Shown here piece after piece: positions 31,960 through 42,929 of a stretch of DNA of 64,000 nucleotides; position 1 is the stretch's first letter, and the number at the start of each line of letters is the position of its first letter. The translations under genes and the position numbers were made by a program. This DNA is from Prorocentrum cordatum (lineage: Eukaryota > Sar > Dinophyceae > Prorocentrales > Prorocentraceae), in NCBI GenBank assembly GCA_963575745.1, contig CAUYUJ010015517.1, positions 256,568 through 320,567 of the forward strand, written 5' to 3'. The notes beneath the pieces were generated by a model. The model saw only the letters and a program-made list of their open reading frames with translations. It was not told the DNA's origin and made no database searches.

Positions 31960-32752
31960 ATGTCAGATCACGATACTACGTATGCGCGCGCACCCGTTTA
32001 TCAAACATCCTCAGTTTCCCAGCATCCATTGTAGACATAACACGACGTGCGCACGCGCGCGCCGTCGCGCGCCCGTGTCGGAATCGTTCACAAACTTCGG
32101 CGTCGCAGGGATGTCGAAGTCGTGTGTCCCAGAAATAAAGAAATCATCATCTGTGTTTGCAACGTGGGTGTTCAAATTATGCGCGTTTGCGAACTCTTTG
32201 CAACACGATCATGTATCCAACATGTTCAGCTAATCCGCCCCAACGGGCCTCTCGCGCGCGCGCGTGCCGAAATCATTTCACTTTCCTTGCGCGCGTGCTG
32301 GGGGGGGGCACTTGCGCGCGCGTGTCGAAATCTTTTTGGAACCTCCATCACCGACGCGAGGACACCATCATCATCGGCGTGATCGGCATCGGCGCCGTCA
32401 TTCGCTTCGCCATCGTCACTGCCGTCGTCGTCACCAGCATCGCTACTGTCACCATCGTGTCTGCCGTTGTCGACGTCGCACTTTTACCGCGCCCGCCCGA
32501 GTCACCGACTCGCACTGCACTGCCGGCGCGTCAGCGCGGACTGCGAGACGCGCTGGGGGGTCTCCAGCGGTCACCGCCACCGCGGCCGCGTCCGTCGCGC
32601 CAGAATAGCTGACCGCTCAGCGCGCGAGCCAGCGCGGCCGCAGCGTTGCACCAGCCATCGCCAAGCAGTCCTCGCAATCGCCGCCGCATGGATTTTGCAA
32701 ATCAAGTTGCGGTTGGGTGAATGGGATGCTTGCGCGAGCAGTGGAGTTGACA
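31960..32752 (+). repeat. dispersed 0.8-1.2 kb unit, copy B
   Basis: Same order as copy A: TATGCGCGCGCACCCG, GCGCACGCGCGCGCCGTCGC, REDTII-coding GAGGACACCATCATC at 32358, then CCGGCGCGTCAGCGCGGACT and GGGATGCTTGCGCGAGCAGT. The hydrophobic frame is kept with in-frame 3-bp differences from copy A and continues to about 32610 (PRPPESPTRT, LPARQRGLRD). Confidence 0.75.
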
Positions 32753-32924
32753 ACCCACTGCGAACAACTAAATTTTCATAGAAACACCATAGCATCACCC
32801 CCCCCCGCGTTATCGCCCCCTGGTTCGGGTATGTAAATCATGTATGATTCTGACCAAATGTCCATCCTGAATATGAATTTACACTATCCCCGGGGGGCCG
32901 GGTTCCCCCCCCTGAGGCTCCCTG

Positions 32925-33445
32925 GTTTAAGAAACACTATGCGGTGACATGTGTTGCTCTAACATAATATTTTTTCGCGAATCCCGTGCAAAAAACTGGA
33001 CGCAGTGCACACGCGCGCGTCGTTGCGCGCGCATGCCGAAATCCTTAAAAAACCTTCGGTGCCAGAAGGATTTCGCAATCGAGTTTCCAACAAACACACA
33101 AAAACACATGGTTTCGCAACACTGATTTGCTAAAGAAGCTTCCGCGCGATCTCTTGCGAAATCTTAAGAAAACCATCGGTTTTTCAAGATTTCCACAACA
33201 TGTTATTAAACGGACTTCGCGCGCGCATGTCGAAATCTGTCGAACGCCCTTGCGCGTGTGCCGTCGCGAGGATCCTCTGGAAAAAATGGGACGAAGTGCA
33301 TTCGCTCGTCGTCGCGCGCGTATGCCGAAAACCTCCAAAGCCCATCGGTTTCGGAAGGATTTCAAAATCGTGTGTCCAGAAAACCTACAATAACACAAGG
33401 TTTCGCAACACGGATTTTCAACAAAAGCGTGCGCGCGCGCTCTTG
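32925..33445 (+). repeat. dispersed 0.8-1.2 kb unit, copy C, 5' half
   Basis: GCACACGCGCGCGTCGTTGC, ATGCCGAAATCCTTAAAAAA and TTTCGCAACACGGATTTTC echo the first halves of A and B. Related blocks (TATGCCGAAAACC, TCGGAAGGATTTC) repeat inside it two or three times. Confidence 0.65.
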
Positions 33446-33908
33446 CGTCGTCGTCGTCGTCGTCGCCGTCCTCCCTCCTCCCGCGTCGTCGTCGTCGTCG
33501 CCTACGTCGTCCTCTGTCTTTCCTCGTGTTCGTCGTCGTCGTCCTCTTTGGCGTCGTGGTCGTTTCCGTCGTCGTTGTCGTCGTCGTCCTTCCTCCTCCT
33601 CCCTCGTCGTCGTCGTCGTCCGTCGTCGGCGTCTCGTCGTCGTCCCTCCTATTTCGTCGCCGTCGTCGTCGTCGTTGTCGTCGTCGTCTTGCCTCCTCCC
33701 TCGTCGTTGTCGTCGTCGGCGCCGCCGTCCTTCCTCCTTCTTCGTCGTTCGCGTTGTCGCCGTCCTCCCTCCTCCCTCGTCGTTGTCGTCGTTTTCGCCG
33801 TCGTCGTCCTTCCTCCTCCCTCGTCGTCGTCTTCGTTGGCGACGTCGTCGTCGTTGTCTTCGTCGTCGTCGGCGTCGTTGTCGTCGTCTTCGTCGTCGTC
33901 GACGTCGG

Positions 33909-33939
<31 letters not shown>

Positions 33940-34090
33940 GTCGGCGTCGTTGACGTCGTCGTCGTCGTCGTCGTCGTCGGTGTCGTCGTTGTCGTCGTCG
34001 AAGTCGTTGGAGACGTCGTCGGTGTCGTCGTAGTCGGTGTCGGCGGCGCCGTCGTCGTCGTTGTCGCTGTCGCTGTCGTCGTCGGTGTCG
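33446..34090. repeat. (GTC)n array inside unit copy C
   Basis: About 645 bp of GTCGTC with CCTCCTCCCTCGTC interruptions. It sits where copies A and B have their shorter ATC/GTC-rich segment, so the array is an expansion within the unit. All long frames here are artefacts. Confidence 0.9.
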
Positions 34091-34275
34091 TGGCCAAGTG
34101 TCATGTGGTACCTACCGTCACGGTCTTGTCTTAAGAGGTCTTGCGACCAAGTTGCGGGTGGCAGGGTGGGATGTTTGCACGAGCAGTAGCGAGGACAGCT
34201 TCAAGACGGTCAAAGTGAATTGCACCACGTAGATTGCACCGCACCGCCTAGACTGCCCCACATGAATTGCTAGAG
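34091..34275. repeat. unit copy C, 3' end, and TTGCAC minisatellite locus 3
   Basis: ACCAAGTTGCGGGTGGCAGG, GGGATGTTTGCACGAGCAGT is the family 3' end. It is followed at 34215-34260 by ATTGCACCACGTAGATTGCAC units. Confidence 0.7.
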
Positions 34276-34299
34276 ACACACTGTTTGGGGTCCACCCTG

Positions 34300-34440
34300 G
34301 CTACCATGACCCTTCGACTCCCCGGGCCCCCGAAGTCCTGATGTTCTCAAAGCGTGAGCCCCTGGAAGTCTCGACCCCTGCCCGGGGACAGGCCTTTCAT
34401 CCTGAGCAATTCTTGCGGACGATCTCCGGGACCTGGCCAA
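34300..34440. repeat. GGGCCCC-GGCCGAAAA dispersed repeat, copy 5 (diverged)
   Basis: GGGCCCCCGAAGTCCTGATG, CCCTGGAAGTCTCGACCCC, GGGGACAGGCCTTTCATCCT and GAGCAATTCTTG follow the family order; the right end is weak. Confidence 0.5.
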
Positions 34441-35495
34441 AGGTAACAAATCACCTGCCGACTTTCGCCGCGATCTTGCTCACGGCGCGAGGGGGCCTGG
34501 GCAACTGCGCCCTCCCCGCTGCGCTGTGAGTGCTTTCTCGCCCCCGCTGCGCTGCCGCTGGGCGTCCGCCCCGTGGGCGGCGTCGCTGCTGGGCGCTGCC
34601 TTTGGCCGCGCCCGAGCCCGATAGATTACTCTGCGGGGCGGGAGGGGAGTGGGTGGGTGGGGAGAGGCGGGATGTGGGAGGAAGGGGGGAGGGAGGGAAA
34701 GAGGGAGGGAAGAAGGGGGACGATCCGGAGGAGGAGTGTGAGAACGACAAGGAGAAGAAGGGAGAGGAGGAGAGAGAAGGTGGATGAGGAGGAGTTGAGG
34801 AAGATGAGGAGGAGGAGAATCATTGTTCTCCTCGCGCAACCATCCTTCGGTGTTCTTTCGCGCAACAGTTATTCGCATGCAAACAAGAGGAGGAGAGAAA
34901 GAGGAGGGGAAGGATGAGGAGGCGGTATGAGGAGGGAGAGGAGGCGGGAGAAAGTGAGGGTTGCGGAAGTGGCACCTCCCTAATCTTATATCCTCTGGCA
35001 TCTCCTCATCCCTTCCCGCCGATCCGTTCTCCCCCCGCACGCCAATGTCACGATCCCATGACAACGTGGGCCCAGGAGCCTCTGGATCCCTTCGAGGGGC
35101 CGGTGTTTCCTCCCCGGTGCGCGTTCGGTCATGGCCCCGTGGCACAAAAACTGCACCTGGAAGCCGAACTCTAAGAGAATACTCACGTCGTCTTTCCCCG
35201 CAGACCCCCCCCCGCGACGCCTGAATGTCTGGACTCCCTTCTCCTCTCCCCGCCCTCTCCCATCCCCCCCCGCCCCTCATCCCTCACGAGCCCCCTCTTC
35301 CTCCCTCTACTGCTCTCTCCCTTGGCCTCGACCTGATGGCCCTCCATCTGCCCTTGTCAGGTTTCCTGAGCATCACATATGACATCTTTTGGAGAAGAGG
35401 GGGTAATCATATGAGATCCTAGGAGCAGTGCGAGGGAGAGAAAGAGAGACAGAAAGAGAAAGCGACACAGAGAGAGAGAGGATGGGATACTAGAT
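34441..35495. other. no recognisable gene; GA-rich patches
   Basis: GAGGA-rich patches at 34660-34800 and 34885-34960 and a GAGAGA run at 35425-35480. A minus-strand frame of 266 codons spans much of it, but it is Pro/Ser-rich where it crosses these patches and has no motif I recognise. Confidence 0.4.
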
Positions 35496-35499
35496 GAAA

Positions 35500-35730
35500 C
35501 TGATGATGTCGATAATGATCGTGGTGATGACAATGGTGATGATGATGGTGATGGTGATGGTGATGATGACGATGAGGATGCTGCTGCTGCTGATGAGGAT
35601 GATGGTGATGATGACTGCGTGTTGGTGCTGGTGGTGGTAATGATGTGGTGGTGGTAATGGTGGTGGTGGTAATGATGACAGCGCGGTGGTGGTAATGATA
35701 TAGTGCTGATGTTGCTGATGTCTGCTGTTG

Positions 35731-35766
<36 letters not shown>

Positions 35767-35815
35767 GGATGATGAGGATGATGAGGATGATGAGGAGGAT
35801 GAGGATGATGGTGAT
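35500..35815. repeat. (GAT)n / (GGT)n degenerate array
   Basis: GATGAT, GGTGAT and GGTGGT triplets. Read on the minus strand this is downstream of the LINE-A poly(A). Confidence 0.9.
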
Positions 35816-35879
35816 GACCCCGCAATGTTGAAGGCAACGAGCATCCACCGACGGCAAGCGGCGGCGGCGCTGCAGCTGT

Positions 35880-35945
35880 GACGGAGGAGGAAGGAGAGGA
35901 GGAGGAGGAGGAGGAGGAGGAGGAGGAGGAGGAGGAGGAGGAGGA
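35880..35945. repeat. (GAG)n microsatellite at the LINE-A 3' junction
   Basis: GAG triplets directly abut the poly(A) tail of LINE-A. On the LINE sense strand the junction is poly(A)-TCCTCCTCC. Confidence 0.95.
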
Positions 35946-35983
35946 TTTTTTTTTTTTTTTTTTTTTTTTGTTTTTTTGTTTTT
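35946..35983 (-). other. poly(A) tail of LINE-A
   Basis: On the minus strand: AAAAA C AAAAAAA C then 24 A, followed by TCC triplets. This marks the 3' end of the reverse-transcribed RNA. Confidence 0.95.
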
Positions 35984-35984
35984 C

Positions 35985-38900
35985 CCCGCGGGGTAGAACG
36001 CAAAACGTTTTATCATTCATGGAGGAAGCGAGCGGCCTCCTCCTCAGGATCAAGACCCTGCTCTGGGGCGCAACGGACCGCCCAAGGACCTCGGGCTCCA
36101 GTGCATTCGAACGCAGCACTGGGGCCCTCAAAACTTGCTCCTGGAAACCTCGCGCCTCCTCTCGAGCTGCTATCCGCTGCCTCATCCCCTCCAGTCCTGG
36201 AATTAAAGCCGTGCCTGGAAGATCACCCTGAGGACGCTGAAGCCACACAGCACGTCGAGGGCGCTGCTGGGTCTCAAGTAGCCTCTGGCGCTCCATATCA
36301 CTTAGTATGTGGAGCACTACACCTGGTGCGGCACGATTGGACTGGGGGTGGAGGCCTCGGAGCATACGATTGAGGCGACATTTACTGGCAGAAGACACCA
36401 CGTAGCCTCGGCACTGCTTCTCGAGCTGACGACTGAGACGCTCAGTGCTGTAGGCACCGCAGCGCCTGCAAAAGACCAGACTCGGACCTGACGAGAGTCG
36501 TGTGTAGACCAGGTCATGCCCGAGGGAGGGCTGTCCCAGGAAAGAGAAGTTGTGTCTCCTCCCTGGGCAGCCCGACATATCCAAAGCATTAGCACACGTA
36601 CCTGTACGGCGAGCATGGCAGTCATAACAAATGAAGGAGCCTGGTGCACCTGGGACGGACGTCCATGCATGCCATCGGTTAGCACCTGTGCTCCTAGGGC
36701 AAGGAACCTTTCTCCGTTCAGGGAACTGGGAAAACGGAAACAGGGGCAAAACCGTCCCCATCACACGGGCCACAGCACGGGCCTTGGCAACCAGGGCCGA
36801 AAGGTCATCCCAGGACTCTTGGGGTTCCTGTGCGTGCAGTGCTAGAGCCTCCTTCGCGAAACGATCCGCATGGAAGTTGGCACGTCCTATCCTACGCTCA
36901 TCTGGCGGGAGAGCATCAATTACATCCATGCTTCGGTGGGCAGGGGTGTGGGTCGCAGGGCCGACGTTTTTCGAGCCTTGGATCTCCCAAAAACCCCTCC
37001 GAAGCCCAGCATATTTGTTCCTGGAAGACACCTGAAGGGCAGCCGACTGATTATGATACCGCACGGGACCCAGACAGTCCGAAAAAACTCCAATCTGATG
37101 CGTCAGCTGCCCGACAAAGAAACTTATGGCAACTAAGCCCATGTGCTCAGCTGCCTGAGGGGTCTGCGGCAAACTTGGCCAGACCGGCCCACGAAACCTC
37201 GCCAGTACTTCCTCCGAGCCTCGCTCAAGGAAGACTCCAGCAAAGGAAGCTCGCGCAAGCTCGCGTATCGGAGGCCTCGTGCACGACCCATCGACGACGA
37301 CATCGCTGGCTCCCTCGATACACGAGAAGTCCGATAGGACATTTCCTTGCGCATCCAAGAGCTCGGGATAGACCCAATCAGTGGGAGGCTGGAAGGTGAG
37401 AGAGGGATGAGGAAAGATGAGGCGGGTCCAAAAAGGGTTCGTCGGACCAGCCTCCAAAGCCTCTTGAACAATCTCTGGGGTGGCAACCTCTCCTCGGGCC
37501 TGTGCAACCTCGGGGCTAGGGCACACCCAGAGCCTGTGGAAGACACTATCAGGGGCCCCACAACGTGGACAGAGGCCTTCATCTATGTTTAGCCTGTCGC
37601 ACGTGAACACAGCCTTACAAAAGCAACTAGCTACAGCGTACTTCTGCCTAGGCGTATACTTCTTAGACGTACACACTATGCTACGCACAATGTCAGAACA
37701 CACACGTGCATGCTCAAAATTATCTACAGTGCGTGCCATATCACGTTCATGCTTACGCTGAACAGCATCACGAAGCAAACCCTTAAGCATGTTAGGAGCC
37801 GTGTACATGAGCGAGATCTCCACCCCATTATCATCCTCCCAGAGAGCGAAGTTCTTAGCGGACCAGCCAACACGTCGGAGAGATAGGAGCATCCGCGAGA
37901 TCGGTCCTTTCGTGTGTCGCCATCTGTGATGTGGCTCCATTCTCTCCTTAACTACCTGAAACATCTGATGAAGTTCTCGAATGCTGAAGAGAGCGCGCTC
38001 TGGTGCAACCAGGGCCTGCCAGACTGCCACACTCCATGCAGCTGCTGGTGCAACACTGACGTCGGCCATCGGGTCGCCGTGGAGCACAATCTTCGACAGC
38101 AAAGATCCACCCCTATGCGATGGAGAGCGAAAACTGAGCAGTAAGGTGCGAGCTCGCTGTAGCTCGTAGTCCGACATTCCAAGCACAGAGCTGCCATAAG
38201 CAAGAGCTGGTTTAAGGCCTGCCTGATGTATTACTGCCATTCGATGTTTCCCGTGAGATAACCATTTACGAAATCGAAGGACCCGAGAGTGTCGAAGGCG
38301 AAACTGGCGAAATCGTTCACGACGCTTTCGGAGGGCCCCTTTTGTCATCCGAACCTGCGCTGGTGTAAAGTCAACCCCAAGATTCACCGACGAGTGGGTT
38401 ATGGTGCCTGCTGGGAGCCCTCGGAGCTGAAGTTGATGTGCTAGCGCCTTAGCTAAGGATGGTGAGCTGGCAATCGTAATAGCTTTAGTTTCCGATATGT
38501 CGGCTCTAAGTTGTCCCCGAAACATGTGATAAAAATCCTCCGCTGCATCTGGAATCAATCTAAGCAACTCAGCCTTAGTACCCGTCGCCATGATCGTGTC
38601 ATCGTCGACATACGAAGACAGCCGAATAGGATGTGGAAAGCGAGCCGTAAACGCGTCGAAGGCCCCGATCGCATATACCTTTACAAACGCATCGTTGAAA
38701 ATATCACCTGCAGGTAGGCCGCTCTGAGCAAAAAGTGCAACTGGATGGAAGGAAGTGCCCAGCCTAATCAGCCGCGGAGAGCGCCAGAGGTTGTACATCG
38801 TTTTTACAATCACCCCAGGGATGCCCCATTGTCGAGCTCGATCGCGCAGACGCTCCAGACAGAAAGACTCGTAGTATTTCTTGCCGTCCCACTGGACTCC

Positions 38901-40886
38901 CAGGACCACCTGATCATCCGCCGCGGCAATCTCTCCAAGGGCCGTCTGGGCCCACACACATGACTCCGCGCTCTTCCCAGACCCAAAGGCCCAGTAGGCC
39001 CTCTCCGTGGCCGCAAAGAACGGATCCAGCATGGGACGGCGGAGCCTCTCCCATACACGCACAAAGCTGGCCAACAAGAGGATGGCACGGTGCCCTCCCG
39101 CTGGCTTCTCAATAAGTGGAAATACCATCCACATGAAGTGACGAGGAAAGAGTCCTAGTCGTTCCACTGCTTCAAACAATGCACTGAGGGTCTCCAGAGC
39201 TGGATCACCCAAAAGCGATATATGTCGGGGATGAAAGCCATCCAAAGTCGATGACGTGAACTGGCAAAAGGACCGAGAAGCACTCCGCAGCTCGTCAGCA
39301 GTGGCCCGCGGGAAGCACTCGCGATCAGGTACTTCAGCGCGTGGGGGCGACGTCGACGCATTCCACTGTTGCTGCAGCATCCCGACCTCCGAGTTGAGCA
39401 CCTCCTCAGGACTGCTGGAGTAGATGCCAGGAGCCTTCTGAACCACTGTGGGGCACCATACCTTCTGGAGTCGCGTGATCTTATGCATCAGTTTAGCCGA
39501 ACCCTTGAGGGCAGTGTCACACCACTCCGTCCACGACTGCTGCCGTAAGCGTAAAGATTCTTTCGTAGCTACTTCAAACTCCACAGATAAATGTTCGCCA
39601 AAGAGAGTAGCCCGATCCCACCACTCATGAGGATAAACTTCGGGGTACTCATGGATGAGCTGTCTCAAAGCGATGACCTGTGAGTCGAGCCTGACGTCCA
39701 AGCCCTCGCCAGGGTAATTCTCCACAAGACAAGTCTGCTTAAGAGAAATGGCAGCCGTGTTGTGGTGAAGCTCATCACGCTGCTGAACCATCAACTCGAA
39801 CTCATGCCACACACGGTACAGCCACTGCCAGCCGCGAGCTATGAGCATCGGATCCTGTGCGTGATCCTTGCGTCCCAGAACAGGTACCCATCGTCGTGCA
39901 AGATAGTTATGCCTGGTGAGCTTCTGAATGGGGAAGTCCAAGGCACCTGCGATCTCAATCTCGGCATCTTCAAGAAAAACAGTCCATGCTTGATTGAGCC
40001 TAGCCCAAGCTGTGCCAATCGAATCAAACTCTGCTGAGTATACTGCTTCATCCGCCATCTGCCGTGCTGCCACACAGCATCGTGGTTCGGGACGTGGACC
40101 AAAAGGAGGAAGTACAGGGAATCGTGTATGAGCACAGAAAACCAGCTGGCGTAGGTTGACCGCATCAGGGCGAAGGTGGAGTCGGACGGGCTTGTGAGGT
40201 CCTCCATGCCATTGGGAGTACACACGAATCTTCTCCGTTGCCCTGACGATGTCCTGAGATGCCAGAAAGAAATCAATTGTACTAGCCGAGGTCGACATAA
40301 TGCACGTGTGCCGAGCTGGTGCCATCGTGATAAGTCCAGCCTTGCGCGTGAATCCACTCTGCTCGATCACCCCAGGCTCAACATTCCAATCAGCAGCTGC
40401 CAAGAACGATCCAGCAGAGCGGCTAATGGAAGCCCCAAGCACCGACAGCAGGTTCATATTGGCCATATCCAATCCAACACTATCATGAAAGTATGCAGAA
40501 TACACCACGAGCTCAGGCCAGCCTGGGATATCAACAACTGCTGAAATGAGCCGACCTTTGACAAGCTCACCGCCAGTAGGATTCCATCGCAATCCGAGAT
40601 GCTGCCGAGCAAATATGGCCACTCCCGCTGAGTGTGAGCCACGTGCACAACATCGCGACGGACTGCATAAAGCTCGGAAACCTGCGGTGCGAGCAGCACG
40701 CTGAAGGTCAGGTACTGCATCAGGGCCAGTACCAATCTCCTGCGCACAAACCACCATCGAATCACTAGATCGTAAACGTTCGAGGAGCGTGGCACGGCAA
40801 TTACCATTGAACGTTTCCAGAAACTGTGGGCCACCAGCAGCAGAAGACGACTTTGAACCCTTGTGCTGCGGAACGATGTGGCCCAT
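35985..40886 (-). CDS. LINE-A ORF2: endonuclease / reverse transcriptase / RNase H polyprotein
   Basis: Enzymatic protein of the retrotransposon, which nicks target DNA and copies element RNA in place. It starts at the ATG at 40886, 34 nt after the ORF1 stop; the frame is open further upstream only because it shadows ORF1. Domains (residues from this ATG): APE-like endonuclease about 20-240 (E50 in CAQEIG, D166/N168 in AADWN, D205 in TIDFF, H231); reverse transcriptase about 530-850 with motif A aspartate D667, motif B SGLPAGD (722-728) and motif C YVDD (759-762); zinc knuckle C1106-x2-C-x7-H-x4-C1122; RNase H about 1195-1350 with D1199, E1247, D1270 and D1341; and a Cys-rich tail about 1420-1492 with two CxxC modules (CYDC, CRRC). 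All expected catalytic residues are present and no internal stop occurs. Oddly, there is no stop before the tail, so the frame runs through the poly(A) as Lys and closes only at 35490. Confidence 0.9.
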
Positions 40887-40920
40887 AGACGAAACTGGGA
40901 GACCGCTCAGGTAAGGAGGG

Positions 40921-42009
40921 TTAGGAAGGCGACGTACGCTGACGCTTGACTCCCAAAGCCTCCAGCTGCTCCTCAAACTCACGCTTATCTTCAGTCCGGA
41001 AGAGAGTATCGATATCATCAGCTGACAAGCCCGAAAATTGGGCCTGCGGCATTGGAGCATCCCTTCCCTCGGGCGGTGCTGCGGCAGCAGGATGGTCAGC
41101 GGCAGCAGCAGCCCCGCCTCCCCCGTCGGCTCCGCCTGCAGCACCTGCAGCGGTGGGCGGGGGAGGAGCAGCCTTTCTGCAGAGCTCCTGGAGCTTGGCA
41201 AAGGCCGCGCTGGACAAGAGCTGCTTGACGTCGGCGTTCGCCTCATCATCCAGCACCTCCGTGGGGAGCTCCAGCTTGACGTCCATGTACTGGGAGCTGG
41301 TGCCAGGGCCTGCAGGCATGGTGCGGCGCAGCTCCTCCTCCAAAGCCGCCACCTCGCGCTGGCATGCGGCCTGCTTCTCCTGCAGCTCAAGTAGTGACTT
41401 CTGCGCCGCCTCGATAACCTTCTGCTGGGCAGTGACGGCTTCAGCTGCCTTGGCCTGCTTGCGCTGCGCCGCCTGGAGCCTGAAAGCCACATTGGTGTGC
41501 TGCTGCAGCTGTGGCTTAGCTTCTCGCTGAGCCTTGCGGGCAGCACGAAGTTGCTCCTCGAGGCAGGCTCTGGCAGGGTCGGAGGAGTCGACATCGCCAA
41601 GCTGCTTGAGAGCCTTCTCGAGGGAGTCAATGCGGGCGCCACGCTGCTCCTGCTCATCACCAGGAGGAGCAGCATCACCACCGGCAGCCTCGGGGACCTG
41701 AGCCTTCGGGTCCTTGAGGCTCTTGAACTTCTGGTCGAACTTCCTTTCGATCGCAGCCGTGATGGACGCAACCAGGTCAGGCGTCGGCGGACCGTTGGCC
41801 CATGCACCCTTCGGCTGTCTCGGCGCAGATGGGGCTGGCCGCTGGCCCCACTCCTTCTCCGCTTTGCGAGCTGCTTGTGCCACACGGCCAGGAGCAGCAG
41901 CACCACAAAGACATTTGATACGGCAGGCCCAATTCGCAGTACGGGAGCACTGTGAACAAGACCAATGAGGCATACGAGGGCCCCGAAGCACGGATCCATC
42001 GCCAGCCAT
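40921..42009 (-). CDS. LINE-A ORF1: zinc-finger, coiled-coil nucleic-acid-binding protein
   Basis: 362-residue ORF1 product, expected to bind element RNA and form the ribonucleoprotein with ORF2. The start is the ATG at 42009 (MAGDGSV). Residues about 13-37 contain WSCSQCSRTANWACRIKCLC, a RanBP2-like or related Cys-rich zinc finger. Residues about 105-235 are rich in Ala, Glu, Lys and Gln with heptad-like spacing and should form a long helix or coiled coil. An Ala/Pro/Gly-rich linker (about 275-315) and a short acidic helical end follow. The stop at 40921 lies 34 nt before ORF2, in a different frame. No RRM is evident. The role is inferred from position and composition. Confidence 0.8.
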   Translation of the reverse strand: MAGDGSVLRGPRMPHWSCSQCSRTANWACRIKCLCGAAAPGRVAQAARKAEKEWGQRPAPSAPRQPKGAWANGPPTPDLVASITAAIERKFDQKFKSLKDPKAQVPEAAGGDAAPPGDEQEQRGARIDSLEKALKQLGDVDSSDPARACLEEQLRAARKAQREAKPQLQQHTNVAFRLQAAQRKQAKAAEAVTAQQKVIEAAQKSLLELQEKQAACQREVAALEEELRRTMPAGPGTSSQYMDVKLELPTEVLDDEANADVKQLLSSAAFAKLQELCRKAAPPPPTAAGAAGGADGGGGAAAAADHPAAAAPPEGRDAPMPQAQFSGLSADDIDTLFRTEDKREFEEQLEALGVKRQRTSPS

Positions 42010-42108
42010 GCGGTCAGACTGGAGATGTGAGAAATCTCAAAAAGCCTTTTTGGCCCGACGAGGCAGGCCGCTCTGAAGTTTGCCTCGTCAAGCTCAGGCG
42101 TCAACTGG

Positions 42109-42127
42109 CCTGAGCCAGAACGGCTGC
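42109..42127 (-). other. possible degraded spliced-leader relic at the LINE-A 5' end
   Basis: Minus-strand GCAGCCGTTCTGGCTCAGG matches 15 of 19 positions of the 3' part of the dinoflagellate SL (GTAGCC...GGCTCAAG), and all four differences are transitions. It lies about 100 nt upstream of ORF1. Against this, it sits inside a small upstream frame (MAPKAPKRAAV...), so the match could be chance. Confidence 0.3.
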
Positions 42128-42929
42128 CCTCTTGGGAGCCTTGGGGGCCATCTTGGAGGAGTTCGATCAAAGAAGGGTGCGCACTTTATTTCCGTTGCCC
42201 CCGCTCCCCGGGAGGCCAATATGTGGCCAAAACCTTAGTCAAATCAATGATGTGTACCTTCTCGCCGATGCCATCTTGGACGCTCCAATCCCTCGCAACC
42301 CCTCCCGTCCGGGGGGATAGGGGGAGGGGTAAACCCCTCCCCGAAGGTGATGAATGGGGTTGGAAGAGGAAGCTCTCCAAACCAACCACGCCCTGAGTGG
42401 CTGTTGGGATCACATCCATGTTCTGCAGGTGCCTCTACTCACGGGCTTCTCTCCGTAGACGCGCTAACGGCAATGTAGGTAACGGCGATGTAGGGTTCGG
42501 CATTGTAGGTGTGATTGGTTCGTGACCAAACCAATTGTAGGACATGGTGATTTGTGCTTTCCTACAATTCGCTGCGATGTTTTCGCTCGATACATTCGCA
42601 CATTTGAAATGTAGGAGAGTGTGGTCCGTGATGTCCTACAATCTGTTCTGCGCAAGCTCGGTGACACAAATATCATATTCCCAACATCGCCAGTAACCAA
42701 CATCGCCGTCAGCGCGGCCTTGGTCTCTCAAACAGTTGAATGTTACGTTTCTGCTGCTCGCCAGGTCCAGTCTCGAAGACCACCCCGTCCGATCAGCCGC
42801 TCCGTCTTCCGCGCGCACTTTTGGGGCTCCCCTTACCAGTGGGCTTGTTTATTCGTGGGGTTGGCAAGGGTAGCCCCCGAGCTCGTTTTTGGTTTCCATA
42901 GGGGAACGGATAATGACATAAACGAAAAA
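42128..42929. other. LINE-A upstream flank; small hairpins, no gene
   Basis: 42128-42200 may still belong to the LINE-A leader. TTGTAGGA...TCCTACAA-type hairpins lie at 42531-42568 and 42611-42648, with related GGCAATGTAGGTAACGGCGA repeats at 42470-42510. No coding frame was recognised. Confidence 0.45.

Larger units (their letters stand above)
35946..42127 (-). mobile_element. LINE-A, full-length non-LTR retrotransposon
   Basis: About 6.2 kb on the minus strand, in order: a 5' leader of about 100 nt, ORF1, a 34-nt gap, ORF2 with endonuclease, reverse transcriptase and RNase H, and an A-rich tail ending in 24 A. An APE-like endonuclease with an RT and a C-terminal RNase H defines an I-clade-like LINE that moves by target-primed reverse transcription. 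The 3' end is precise (35946). The 5' end is uncertain and is placed at a degraded SL-like sequence; the conserved leader could extend 30-50 nt further. I could not identify a target-site duplication, because the 3' flank is a microsatellite. Confidence 0.85.

Noticed and set aside
40910-42170. N-terminal 428 codons of the 2226-codon minus-strand frame as part of ORF2
   Set aside because: This stretch overlaps ORF1 in another frame and is Arg/Ser-rich, as expected of an antiphase reading of ORF1. The endonuclease begins after the ATG at 40886.
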